From Kaistia sp. 32K (GTDB lineage: Bacteria; Pseudomonadota; Alphaproteobacteria; Rhizobiales; Kaistiaceae), in contig NZ_AP024269.1 in NCBI RefSeq assembly GCF_016629525.1, forward strand, positions 4,888,501 to 4,952,500: a DNA stretch of 64,000 bases, in the 5' to 3' direction. The translations under genes were made by a program, and so were the position numbers. Position 1 is the stretch's first letter. The number at the start of each line of letters is the position of its first letter. The notes beneath the pieces were generated by a model. The model saw only the letters and a program-made list of their open reading frames with translations. It did not search any database and was not told the DNA's origin. Below, piece by piece: positions 56,927 to 64,000 of this stretch.

Positions 56927-58231
56927 TCAGGCCGGCTCGGCCGCGATCACGAGGCAGGCGTTCTGGCCGCCGAAGCCGAACGAATTCGACAGCACCATCG
57001 AGACCGGCGCCTCGCGGGCGACATTCGGCACCACGTCGAGCGAGACCGACGGGTCGGGAATGTCGTGGTTGATGGTCGGCGGGATCAGGCCGCTGCGGAT
57101 CGTCTGGATCGAGAACACCGCCTCGATCGCGCCGGCCGCCGTCAGCGTGTGGCCGATCATCGACTTGTTCGAGCTGATCGGGATCTGCTTCACGTGCTCG
57201 CCGAACACGGCCTCGAGCGACAAGGCTTCCATCTTGTCGTTTTCGGGCGTGCTGGTGCCGTGCGCGTTGATGTAGTCGATCTCGTCGAGGCTGATGCCGG
57301 CGTCGCCGAGCGCCTGGCGCATGGCGCCGATGACGGGCGAGCCGTCCGGCTTCGAGCGGGTGCGGTGGAAATCGTCGGCCTGCTCGGCCACGCCGCGGAT
57401 GACGGCGAGGATCTCGGCGCCGCGGGCGACCGCCGCGTCGTAATCCTCGAGCACCAGGGCGCCCGCGCCCTCGGCCATGACGAAGCCGTCGCGGTTCTTG
57501 GAGAAGGGCCGCGAGGCGGTCTCCGGGTCTTCATTGTTGGTCGAAAGCGCCGAGAGCAGCGAGAAGCGGATCAGCGATTCCGCCTGCACCGAGCCGTCGG
57601 TGCCGATGCAGAGCGCCGCGTCCGTATCGCCGCGCCGGATCGCCTCGACGCCGAGCTGGATCGCCGTCGCGCCCGAGGCACAGGCCGTCGACAGCGAAAT
57701 CGGCGCGCCGCGCGTGCCGAACCGGTCGGCCGTCTTGTCGGCGACGCAGGCATAGAGCGCATATTCGTAGATGTCGGGATTGTTCAGCGCCTCGGCGCTG
57801 CCGATCATCCGGTCATAGGGATCCGCGGTTTCGGGATTGCCGCTGTCGTAGAGATCGCGCTTGACTGACCAGTCGAGCTCGACAGGCGGCACCGCCATGA
57901 ACAGCATGCCCGGAAAATCGCCCGGCGTACCGATCTTGGCGCGGGCGATCGCTTCCTCGGCGGCGAGCTCGGCCAGCTTCTCCGTCAGCACGGCCGAGCG
58001 CGGCACGTCGTCGAACAGGAAGTCGACGGTGCCGGCGATGGTCGTGCGGAGATGATCGACGGGGAAGCGCGAGATGCGATGGATGCCGGACTTGCCGGAG
58101 GTCAGCGCCGACCAGTTGTCGTCGATGCCCTGGCCGAGCGAGGTGACCACGCCCATGCCGGTGACGGCGACGACCGGACGTCCGAGATGATCCCGCGTCT
58201 TGCCCGTGCCCGTTACCTTGCCTGTGCCCAT
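56927..58231 (-). CDS. fabF1XL: Beta-ketoacyl-ACP synthase of the VLCFA cluster (catalytic)
   Basis: A 434-residue condensing enzyme of the FabF fold. The Cys-His-His triad is complete: ISLSTACASGATAIQ (about 184), YINAHGTSTPENDK (about 323) and SNKSMIGHTLTAAGAIE (about 357). The N-terminus is VAVTGMGVVTSLGQG. It would elongate acyl-AcpXL with malonyl units toward C28. It follows the second, degenerate synthase by 14 bases, suggesting a heterodimer. Confidence 0.93.
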   Translation of the reverse strand: MGTGKVTGTGKTRDHLGRPVVAVTGMGVVTSLGQGIDDNWSALTSGKSGIHRISRFPVDHLRTTIAGTVDFLFDDVPRSAVLTEKLAELAAEEAIARAKIGTPGDFPGMLFMAVPPVELDWSVKRDLYDSGNPETADPYDRMIGSAEALNNPDIYEYALYACVADKTADRFGTRGAPISLSTACASGATAIQLGVEAIRRGDTDAALCIGTDGSVQAESLIRFSLLSALSTNNEDPETASRPFSKNRDGFVMAEGAGALVLEDYDAAVARGAEILAVIRGVAEQADDFHRTRSKPDGSPVIGAMRQALGDAGISLDEIDYINAHGTSTPENDKMEALSLEAVFGEHVKQIPISSNKSMIGHTLTAAGAIEAVFSIQTIRSGLIPPTINHDIPDPSVSLDVVPNVAREAPVSMVLSNSFGFGGQNACLVIAAEPA

Positions 58232-58245
58232 GATCCTGACCTTTC

Positions 58246-59478
58246 TCAGTCGATCGCTTCGAGGAGCGCCATGCCCTCGCCACGCCAGAAGCCCCAGCTG
58301 GTGGCCAGGATCTGGGTGGGGACTTCGCTCGCTTCAAGCTCCAGCCCGGTCGGATCGGCCGGTCGATAGAAACCTTTTCGCGACAGCGCCAGGGCTGCGA
58401 GCGCGATCTGGGCCGGGAAGGCGGCCTCGAGGCTGTTGCCGATCCGGCTCTGCGTGGCGCGGATGGGGCCGACGGTTCCCTCGGCGACGAGGGATTCGAG
58501 CAGAGCCCGCTCCTCGAGCGTGGCGCTGGCGATGCCGTTCGCGCCGGAGAGCACGCCGATCGGCTTGTCGCCGAGCGCCGGGCGCATCGCGTCGATCTGG
58601 CCCTTCGCCACGGCGGCGGCCTGGCCGGGTTCGCGGCGGCTGCGGCCGGAGAGAACCGGACCCAGCTTGGCATAGGCCGTCTTGCCGCGGGCTTCGGCAT
58701 GGGCGCGCGATTCGAGCACCAGGAAGACGCCGATCGAGCCGGTGACCATGCCGCCACCGGCATTGGCCCGCTCCCAGACGGCGTTCACGGCGCCCTTCCA
58801 CAGCGTGTTGCCGAGCGCCAGGCTCAGCAGCATGTCCTTGCGTTCGGCGTTGTAGGCGGCGCCGACGAGGAACTGGTCGCCCTGGCCAGCGCGGATGCGC
58901 CGGGCGGCGATCTCGACGGCGCTGATGCCGGCGAGTTCCTCGCCCATGAAGGTGCGCGACGAGCCCGTCACCTTGTGGACGATCGAGATGTTGCCGGCGA
59001 GCAGGTTGGAAAGCTGCGCCAGGAACAGCGTCGGGCGGAGGTCGTTGGCGAGCCGCTCGTTCAGGAAGGCGTCCGGCTCGGCCGCGCCGTCGAGCCCGGC
59101 CAGGATCTGGCCGTCGACGACGACGTCGCGCTCGCCGCCACCGGCCGCGACGATCATGTCCATGTGGGCGAGGCGCTCGAGATCGCCGGCGAGGCCGGCA
59201 TCGGCGAGCGCCAGGCCGGCGGCATAGGTGCCGAGGCGCTGCCACGGCTCCATCTGGCGCTGGTCGGCCTTGCGCGGGATCTGCTTGTCGAGCTCGATCG
59301 GCACCATCGGCAGCACCGGGAACGGCGCGAACCGCTCGGTGTCGCCGGCGGAAATCCGCGGCTCGTCGATGGCGAGTGCCTGCCAGTGCGCGTCGAGCCC
59401 TTCGCCGAGCGAGGAGATCAGGCCGATGCCGGTGATCCAGACGTCGCGGGCGCTGTCGCTGCCGGTCGGGTCGCTCAT
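58246..59478 (-). CDS. fabF2XL: Ketosynthase-like protein lacking catalytic residues (chain-length-factor-like)
   Basis: A 410-residue thiolase-fold protein homologous to FabF. The N-terminus VWITGIGLISSLGEGLDAHWQAL is typical, but the nucleophile loop reads KVTGSSRTFMGEELAG (about 167-180) with no cysteine, the first histidine loop reads VLSGANGIASAT (about 308) and the second QSRIGNSLEAAFP (about 347), so all three catalytic residues are missing. This resembles the chain-length factor of type II polyketide synthases. Overlaps the FabZ-like gene by four bases. Confidence 0.9.
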   Translation of the reverse strand: MSDPTGSDSARDVWITGIGLISSLGEGLDAHWQALAIDEPRISAGDTERFAPFPVLPMVPIELDKQIPRKADQRQMEPWQRLGTYAAGLALADAGLAGDLERLAHMDMIVAAGGGERDVVVDGQILAGLDGAAEPDAFLNERLANDLRPTLFLAQLSNLLAGNISIVHKVTGSSRTFMGEELAGISAVEIAARRIRAGQGDQFLVGAAYNAERKDMLLSLALGNTLWKGAVNAVWERANAGGGMVTGSIGVFLVLESRAHAEARGKTAYAKLGPVLSGRSRREPGQAAAVAKGQIDAMRPALGDKPIGVLSGANGIASATLEERALLESLVAEGTVGPIRATQSRIGNSLEAAFPAQIALAALALSRKGFYRPADPTGLELEASEVPTQILATSWGFWRGEGMALLEAID

Positions 59479-59942
59479 ACCGTGTCTCCGACCGGCGTCA
59501 GGCCGATCTGCCGTACGCGATCACGCATGTTCTCGATCAGCTCGGGGGCCGGGAAATCCATCACGCGCAGCGTCAGCTCCGCGTCGCAGACCGGGCCGCC
59601 CTGCTCGATCTTCGCCTCGGTGACGGCGAAGCCGGAGCCGTCATGCGTCATCGTCGCATAGACGTCGAGTTCGGCGCCCGGCTCGATGAACTTGCGGAAC
59701 TTGGCCTTCTTGCAGCCGGCGAAGAACGGCATGCGGGTGAGGCCGTTCAGGCCGAGGATCAGAAAACCGGATGCCTGCGCCATGGTCTCGATCAGGAGCA
59801 CGCCCGGCATGATCGGATAGCCGGGAAAGTGACCTTCGAATACCGGGCTCGTCTCGGGGACGAACGCCTTGGCATGAATCCGACCGGTCGCAGCGTCGAA
59901 ATCGACGATGCGATCAATCATCTGGAAATATTCGAGACGCAT
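59475..59942 (-). CDS. fabZXL: 3-hydroxyacyl-ACP dehydratase, FabZ-like, of the VLCFA cluster
   Basis: A 155-residue hot-dog-fold dehydratase. VFEGHFPGYPIMPGVLLIETMAQASGFLIL holds the catalytic His and Glu (FabZ-type Glu reads in LIETMAQ). KKAKFRKFIEPGAELDVYATMTHDG is the second strand region. It would dehydrate 3-hydroxyacyl-AcpXL during elongation. 22 bases after acpXL, overlapping fabF2XL by four bases (ATGA). Confidence 0.92.
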   Translation of the reverse strand: MRLEYFQMIDRIVDFDAATGRIHAKAFVPETSPVFEGHFPGYPIMPGVLLIETMAQASGFLILGLNGLTRMPFFAGCKKAKFRKFIEPGAELDVYATMTHDGSGFAVTEAKIEQGGPVCDAELTLRVMDFPAPELIENMRDRVRQIGLTPVGDTV

Positions 59943-59964
59943 AGCCGCTTCGACGCCGATCCTG

Positions 59965-60246
59965 TCAGGCGTTCTTCTTGGCGACGAGATCGTCGATATG
60001 CGCGCAGAGGTTCTTCAGGAGAAAGTACTCCTCGACCGATGCCTTGCCGGCGTTGACTTCCTGGGTCCACTGCTCGAGCGGGATCTTGATCCCGAACTTC
60101 TTGTCGAGTGCGAAAACGATGTCGAGGAAATCGAGGCTGTCGATGCCAAGATCGTCAATGGCATGCGATTCGGGCGTGATCTTCTCGCGCGGAATTTCGC
60201 TGGTCTGGGCAATCACATCGGCGACGACGTCGAACGTGGAAGACAT
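59965..60246 (-). CDS. acpXL: Acyl carrier protein AcpXL for very-long-chain fatty acids
   Basis: A 93-residue carrier that holds the C28 chain on phosphopantetheine. Ser37 in [34 protein letters not shown] is the attachment site, and this stretch is diagnostic of AcpXL. The ATG at 60246 aligns with known starts; a GTG at 60255 is closer to an AGGA and is possible. First gene of the six-gene operon; the 222 bases upstream (60247-60468) hold its promoter, not resolvable by eye. Confidence 0.96.
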   Translation of the reverse strand: MSSTFDVVADVIAQTSEIPREKITPESHAIDDLGIDSLDFLDIVFALDKKFGIKIPLEQWTQEVNAGKASVEEYFLLKNLCAHIDDLVAKKNA

Positions 60247-60468
60247 GACGGTCACGTAATCCTATCTCTAGAATGGCTCTCATAGTGCGGGTCCGGCGCG
60301 CGATCCGGCGGGGAAGCCGGAGGGCGCGCGGCAGACATGCCGGCCGGTCCCGCAAGCCAAGGCAGCAGGGAATCCATCCGTCCTGATACCGTGTGCCGCC
60401 GAGAAATACCAGCCTGTCGCGGGGGTGCGACGAATTCGTTCCGCATCTGATGCTATCCGGCATCGCCG

Positions 60469-61347
60469 TCAGCCGACCACCGCGACATCGACCTCGACGT
60501 CGAGCTGGTGATCGCCCGAGGTGACGATGACGCCGTCGACCGGCGCGGCGTCGGTATAGTCGCGGCCGAGCGCCAGGACGACATGGTCTTCCGCCGCGAT
60601 CACGCCATTGGTCGGATCGAGGCCGATCCAGCCGAGCTCGCGGCCGCACCAGACCGCCACCCAGGCGTGCGTCGCGTCGGCGCCCTCGAGGCGCGGCTGG
60701 CCGGGCGGCGGCAGCGTGCGCAGGAAACCGCTGACATAGGCGGCCGGCAGGCCGAGCGTGCGCAGGCCCGCGATCATCACATGGGCGAAGTCCTGGCAGA
60801 CGCCGGCGCGCGCCGCGAAGGCCTCGCCGGGCAGGGTGGTGACGTCGGTCGCCTCCGGGTCGTAGGCGAAATCGGCCTTGATGCGGCGGGTCAGGTCGAA
60901 GGCGGCGGCGAGGATCGGCCGGCCGGCGGGAAAGCTCGTGGCGGCATAGGCGCCGATCGTGTCGTCGATGGCGATGACGCGGCTGGCGAACAGGAAATGC
61001 ACCGGCGACAGCGGGCCGAGATCGGTCTCGGCCACGGCGAGGCGGCGGATCTGCTCCCAGCCCGGCGTCGCCTCGGCGTCGATCGCCTGTTCGGCGTCGA
61101 CGGCGACCCGCGCCCGCGTCTCCAGCGTCAGTTCCTCATGCGGGAAGGCGAAGGCGACGGTGGTGATCCGGTTGCCGAAGAAATCGAGCCCGTCCTGGCG
61201 CTCGGTCGGCTCCGGCGTGATGACGAGGTCAGCGGCGATGACGCGCTGGCCGTTGCGCGCCACCGGCAGCAGGCGCAGCACCTGGCGCGCGAAGGGCACC
61301 GGCGAGGCATAGGTGTAACGGGTGGTCTGGCGGATGTCGTACAGCAT
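60469..61347 (-). CDS. Transglutaminase-like protein (with N-terminal bacterial transglutaminase domain)
   Basis: A 292-residue protein with a papain-like transglutaminase fold. The N-terminal domain (YDIRQTTRYTYASPVPFARQVLRLLP) precedes the triad: Cys in RAGVCQDFAHVMIAGLR, His in GADATHAWVAVWCG and Asp in WIGLDPTNG. Its start codon abuts the stop of the ATP-grasp gene (TAAATG). Such proteins are thought to cut or form isopeptide bonds; here it likely acts with the fused ATP-grasp and the DUF2126 protein. Confidence 0.9.
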   Translation of the reverse strand: MLYDIRQTTRYTYASPVPFARQVLRLLPVARNGQRVIAADLVITPEPTERQDGLDFFGNRITTVAFAFPHEELTLETRARVAVDAEQAIDAEATPGWEQIRRLAVAETDLGPLSPVHFLFASRVIAIDDTIGAYAATSFPAGRPILAAAFDLTRRIKADFAYDPEATDVTTLPGEAFAARAGVCQDFAHVMIAGLRTLGLPAAYVSGFLRTLPPPGQPRLEGADATHAWVAVWCGRELGWIGLDPTNGVIAAEDHVVLALGRDYTDAAPVDGVIVTSGDHQLDVEVDVAVVG

Positions 61348-63858
61348 TTATTCGCCGCCCTCGGCCGGATCGGCGGCGCGCCGGTGGGTGAAATAGGCGA
61401 GCGCGATCTCGTCGGAGATGCGCATCAGGGTTCGTTCGAAGCCGAAGATCCTGTCGGCATCGAGCTCGGCGGCGTCGGCGGTCAGGAGTTCGGCGGCGAG
61501 CCGGGTCGCCAGCCGGTCGCCCGGCGCCAGCAGCCCGGCCGGGGCATGCGCCGGCAATTCGGAGAGCAGCTGCCGGATTTGCTCGGTCTGGAAGGCCAGC
61601 GCGCGCGGGTTGCGGCTGTCGAGCAGCACCAGGTCGACCACCGGCACGCGGGCCGGCAGCATGACATAGCGGATGCGGTAGGTGATCTGGCTGTCGGCAA
61701 GCTCCAGCAGCGCGTCGAGCTCGCCCGCCTTGCCGCTCATGCCGCAGAACCGGGCGGCGCGGGCGATGGCGAGGCCGCGCTCGATGCGGCGACCGGTCTC
61801 GAGGAAACGCCAGCCATGCTGGCGCACCATGTTTTCCTGCACCAGGCCGGAGAAGGCGGCGATCAGCCGGAGCGCCGTGTTGGCTCGTTCCAGCATGTCG
61901 CTGTCGGTCTCCGCCTCCAGCGGTCGCTGCAGCAGCGCCTCGAGGTCGGCGACGGTGCGCCAGGCGTCCGGCGACAGCCGGTCGCGGATGACGGAGGCGG
62001 CGCGGCGCGAGGCCTCGGCCAGCCGCGGGATGGTGTTGAAGGCGTCGCGGCTGGTCAGGATCGAGAGGGCGCGGCCCGTCGGCGTCGCCTCGTCGTCCTC
62101 GTCGGCGGATCCGGCGGCGGCGAGCGCCGCGTCGAGCCGGTCGATCACCGCCGCGCCGTCATGCTCGGCGTCGACATGGCGGACGGCGATGGCGCGGACG
62201 AGCCGCAGCGCGGCTTCCGTGCGCTCGACATAGCGGCCGAGCCAGAACAGGTTCTCCGCCGCCCGGCTTGGCAAGGTCGAGGTGACCCGCTGCAGCGCGA
62301 CCTTGTCGGGCGAGGCGAGCAGGGTCGTTTCCGCCACCGGCCCGTCGGAGAGCACCCAGACATCGGCCGAGGCGCCGCCCTGGTGCAGCGTCACGGCGCG
62401 GGCGTCGGGCTGGTCGGAGATACGGCAGAAACCGCCCGGCATCACCGTCCAGCCATCGGGACCGCGCGCGACATAGAGGCGGAGGATGGACGGCCGCGGC
62501 TCCAGCCGGGCCGTCTCGCCCTCGCCGCGCCAGACCGGCGTGGTCGAGAGCTTGACCGCTTCCTGGCCGACGAAATCGGTGCCGCGCCGGCCGAGCGCGC
62601 GGATCAGGTCGGCCTTCCGTTCGGGATCGATGGCGCCGCCGAGCAGCGGGCCGCGATCGAGCAGGCCCGGCACGCTGCCGCCGAGCGCCGGCGCGATCAC
62701 CATGCGGTCGAACTCGGCGACGACATGATCGCGCTCCAGCGTCTGGCCGCACCACCAGGTGGCGACGTTCGGCAGGATCAGATCCTCGCCGAGCACGCGG
62801 CGGGCGAGGCCGGGCAGGAAGCCGAGCATGGCGCGCGCCTCGACCAGGCCGGCGCCGAGCGCGTTGGCGATGGCGACGTTCTTCTGGCGCACGGCGCCGG
62901 CGAGGCCCGGCACGCCGAGCCGCGAGGCGGGGTTCAGCTCCAGCGGGTCGGCGAAATCGGCGTCGAGCCGGCGCAGCAGCACGTCGGCGCGCTTCAGGCC
63001 CGAGATGGTGCGCATGTAGACGGTGTCGTCGCGCACCGTCAGGTCGTCGCCCTCGACCAGCACGAAGCCGAGATAGCGGGCGAGATAGGCGTGCTCGAAA
63101 TAGGTCTCGTTGAGCGGTCCCGGCGTCAGCAGCGCGACGCGGGTCTCCTCATGCCGGTTCAGCGTGTTCAGCCCGGCGCGAAATTCCTGGAAGAAGCCGG
63201 CGAGGCGCTCGACATTGAAGGAGCGGAAGAGGTCGGGCAGGGCGCGCGACAGCGCGATGCGGTTTTCCAGCGCGTAGCCGGCGCCGGAAGGCGCCTGGGT
63301 GCGGTCGGAGACCACCCACCAGCGGCCGTCCGGCCCGCGCCCGACATCGACGGCGTAGAAGCGCAGGTGATGGCCGCCGACCGGCTCGGCGCCGACGAGG
63401 GGACGCAGGAATTCCGGGCTGCCGGCGATGATCGCGGCCGGCAGCGCGCCATCGGCGGCGAGCCTGCCGTCGCCATAGGCGTCGCCGAGAATGGCGTCGA
63501 GCAGCTTGGCGCGCTGGATCAGGCCGGCTTCCAGCCGCGCCCATTCCTTCGGCTCGATCAGGAACGGCATATGCGACAGCGGCCAGGGCCGCTCGTCGCC
63601 ATTCGCCTCGCCATAGACGCGGAAGACGACGCCGCTGTCGGCGAGATGGCGGTCGGCGAGCGCGAAGCGGTGCCGCACTTCCTTCGGCCCGAGATCGGCC
63701 ATGCTCTCGACGAAGCGCATCCAGTGCGGCCGGATCCGGCCATCGGCGCCGACGAGTTCGTCGGCGACGCCGGGCAGCGGCCGGTAGTTGGCGATCAGCC
63801 GCTCCGCGCGGTCGGCGGCGTCGCGGCTGCGTCGGGTTGCTTCCTTGCGCGTCACCAT
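61348..63858 (-). CDS. Circularly permuted ATP-grasp ligase fused to an alpha-E domain
   Basis: An 836-residue protein joining two normally separate products. Residues 1-520 are a circularly permuted type 2 ATP-grasp (DUF404/407): HWMRFVESMADLGPKEVRHRFALADRHL, VGRGPDGRWWVVSDRTQAPSGAGYALENRIALSR, LTPGPLNETYFEHAYLARYLGFVLVEGDDLTVRDD and the C-terminal GGFCRISDQPDARAVTLHQGG. Residues 530-820 are the alpha-E domain (DUF403): AENLFWLGRYVERTEAALRLVRAI, QENMVRQHGWRFLETGRRIERG and DSRNPRALAFQTEQI. It probably forms an amide or peptide bond at ATP cost. Directly followed by the transglutaminase gene. Confidence 0.92.
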   Translation of the reverse strand: MVTRKEATRRSRDAADRAERLIANYRPLPGVADELVGADGRIRPHWMRFVESMADLGPKEVRHRFALADRHLADSGVVFRVYGEANGDERPWPLSHMPFLIEPKEWARLEAGLIQRAKLLDAILGDAYGDGRLAADGALPAAIIAGSPEFLRPLVGAEPVGGHHLRFYAVDVGRGPDGRWWVVSDRTQAPSGAGYALENRIALSRALPDLFRSFNVERLAGFFQEFRAGLNTLNRHEETRVALLTPGPLNETYFEHAYLARYLGFVLVEGDDLTVRDDTVYMRTISGLKRADVLLRRLDADFADPLELNPASRLGVPGLAGAVRQKNVAIANALGAGLVEARAMLGFLPGLARRVLGEDLILPNVATWWCGQTLERDHVVAEFDRMVIAPALGGSVPGLLDRGPLLGGAIDPERKADLIRALGRRGTDFVGQEAVKLSTTPVWRGEGETARLEPRPSILRLYVARGPDGWTVMPGGFCRISDQPDARAVTLHQGGASADVWVLSDGPVAETTLLASPDKVALQRVTSTLPSRAAENLFWLGRYVERTEAALRLVRAIAVRHVDAEHDGAAVIDRLDAALAAAGSADEDDEATPTGRALSILTSRDAFNTIPRLAEASRRAASVIRDRLSPDAWRTVADLEALLQRPLEAETDSDMLERANTALRLIAAFSGLVQENMVRQHGWRFLETGRRIERGLAIARAARFCGMSGKAGELDALLELADSQITYRIRYVMLPARVPVVDLVLLDSRNPRALAFQTEQIRQLLSELPAHAPAGLLAPGDRLATRLAAELLTADAAELDADRIFGFERTLMRISDEIALAYFTHRRAADPAEGGE

Positions 63859-63862
63859 CGCC

Positions 63863-64000
63863 TCAGAGGTTGGCCGGACGACGCAGGTCGAGCGTCGTCG
63901 GGAATTCGGGCGAGCCGCTCTCCGGCATCGGCATGAAGCGACCCCCGGTATGGCCGATCGCCTCGAAGCGCGCCAGCCGGCGCGCCTCCGCCTCGTAGGA
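63863..64000 (-). CDS. DUF2126 transglutaminase-family protein, C-terminal end only
   Basis: Only the last 45 residues and the stop are inside the window: YEAEARRLARFEAIGHTGGRF, then MPESGSPEFPTTLDLRRP. This matches the C-terminus of the large (about 1100-residue) transglutaminase/DUF2126 proteins that precede ATP-grasp/alpha-E genes in this locus type. The stop at 63863-63865 lies four bases before the next gene's start, so the genes form one operon. Identification rests on a short segment plus context. Confidence 0.7.
   Translation of the reverse strand, partial: SYEAEARRLARFEAIGHTGGRFMPMPESGSPEFPTTLDLRRPANL

Noticed and set aside
60508..63936. A continuous 1142-codon open frame on the plus strand opposite the transglutaminase and ATP-grasp genes
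   Set aside because: It is the antisense shadow of two well-supported genes in high-GC DNA; its product is repetitive Arg/Gly/Ala-rich sequence with no family motif.

Overview
This window is high-GC bacterial chromosome with no insertion sequences, prophage, rRNA or CRISPR. It fits an alphaproteobacterium of the order Hyphomicrobiales (Rhizobiales). Lineage markers are: the acpXL very-long-chain fatty acid cluster for lipid A (54.9-60.2 kb); the lptC-lptA-lptB-rpoN-hpf-ptsN block (29.9-35.3 kb); an ActS/RegB-ActR/RegA redox pair; a TIGR02300 protein beside tRNA-Ala and aroA; an Hsp20-DUF1150 pair; mmcB; and many DUF families typical of the order. A Kaistia-like genus is possible, but that is a guess.

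Layout. 1-5.2 kb: the 5' part of aroA (cut by the left edge), a TIGR02300 protein, tRNA-Ala(GGC), a small c-type cytochrome, two related small secreted proteins and an aldo/keto reductase. 5.2-11 kb: a BRCT protein and a complete five-gene Dpp/Opp/Nik-type ABC importer on the minus strand. 11.3-21.3 kb: a GAF-GGDEF protein, tRNA-Leu(CAG), an adenosine kinase, two membrane proteins, endonuclease III, DUF2244, an SDR protein, a GT8-like protein coupled to an oxidoreductase pair (flavin reductase plus sulfite-oxidase-like molybdoenzyme), and a hydrolase. 21.5-26.7 kb: translation genes infC, rpmI, rplT, pheS, pheT. 27.1-29.8 kb: DUF1150/Hsp20 behind a heat-shock-type promoter, a Gfo/Idh/MocA oxidoreductase and RNase D. 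29.9-36 kb: LPS transport, sigma-54 and the nitrogen PTS. 36-43 kb: polA, a small membrane protein and PBP1A. 43-53.4 kb: two glycosyltransferases, a J-domain protein, an isomerase-like protein, a metallopeptidase, DUF2852, a PHA depolymerase with an added helix-hairpin-helix domain, and the redox two-component system. 53.6-60.3 kb: RidA, MmcB and the six-gene C28 acyl-lipid A cluster. 60.5-64 kb: transglutaminase, ATP-grasp/alpha-E fusion and the end of a DUF2126 protein.

How the genes work together. Envelope construction dominates. AcpXL, FabZ-like, the two ketosynthase-like proteins, the dehydrogenase and LpxXL would build and attach the very long acyl chain of lipid A. LptC, LptA and LptB would move LPS outwards, PBP1A polymerises peptidoglycan, and the GT39/GT2-GtrA pair probably modifies a surface glycan. 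RpoN, PtsN and RegB/RegA link nitrogen and redox state to expression, and PhaZ mobilises stored carbon.

Intergenic DNA is unusually rich in dispersed palindromic elements. At least four families (called A-D here) recur, some nested next to each other. Observations most worth a second look: the catalytically degenerate ketosynthase partner in the VLCFA cluster, the PHA depolymerase-HhH fusion, the ATP-grasp/alpha-E/transglutaminase locus, the in-frame pentapeptide repeat in lptA, the 12-bp tandem repeat beside tRNA-Leu, and paired palindromic or direct repeats in front of rpoN and lptC.
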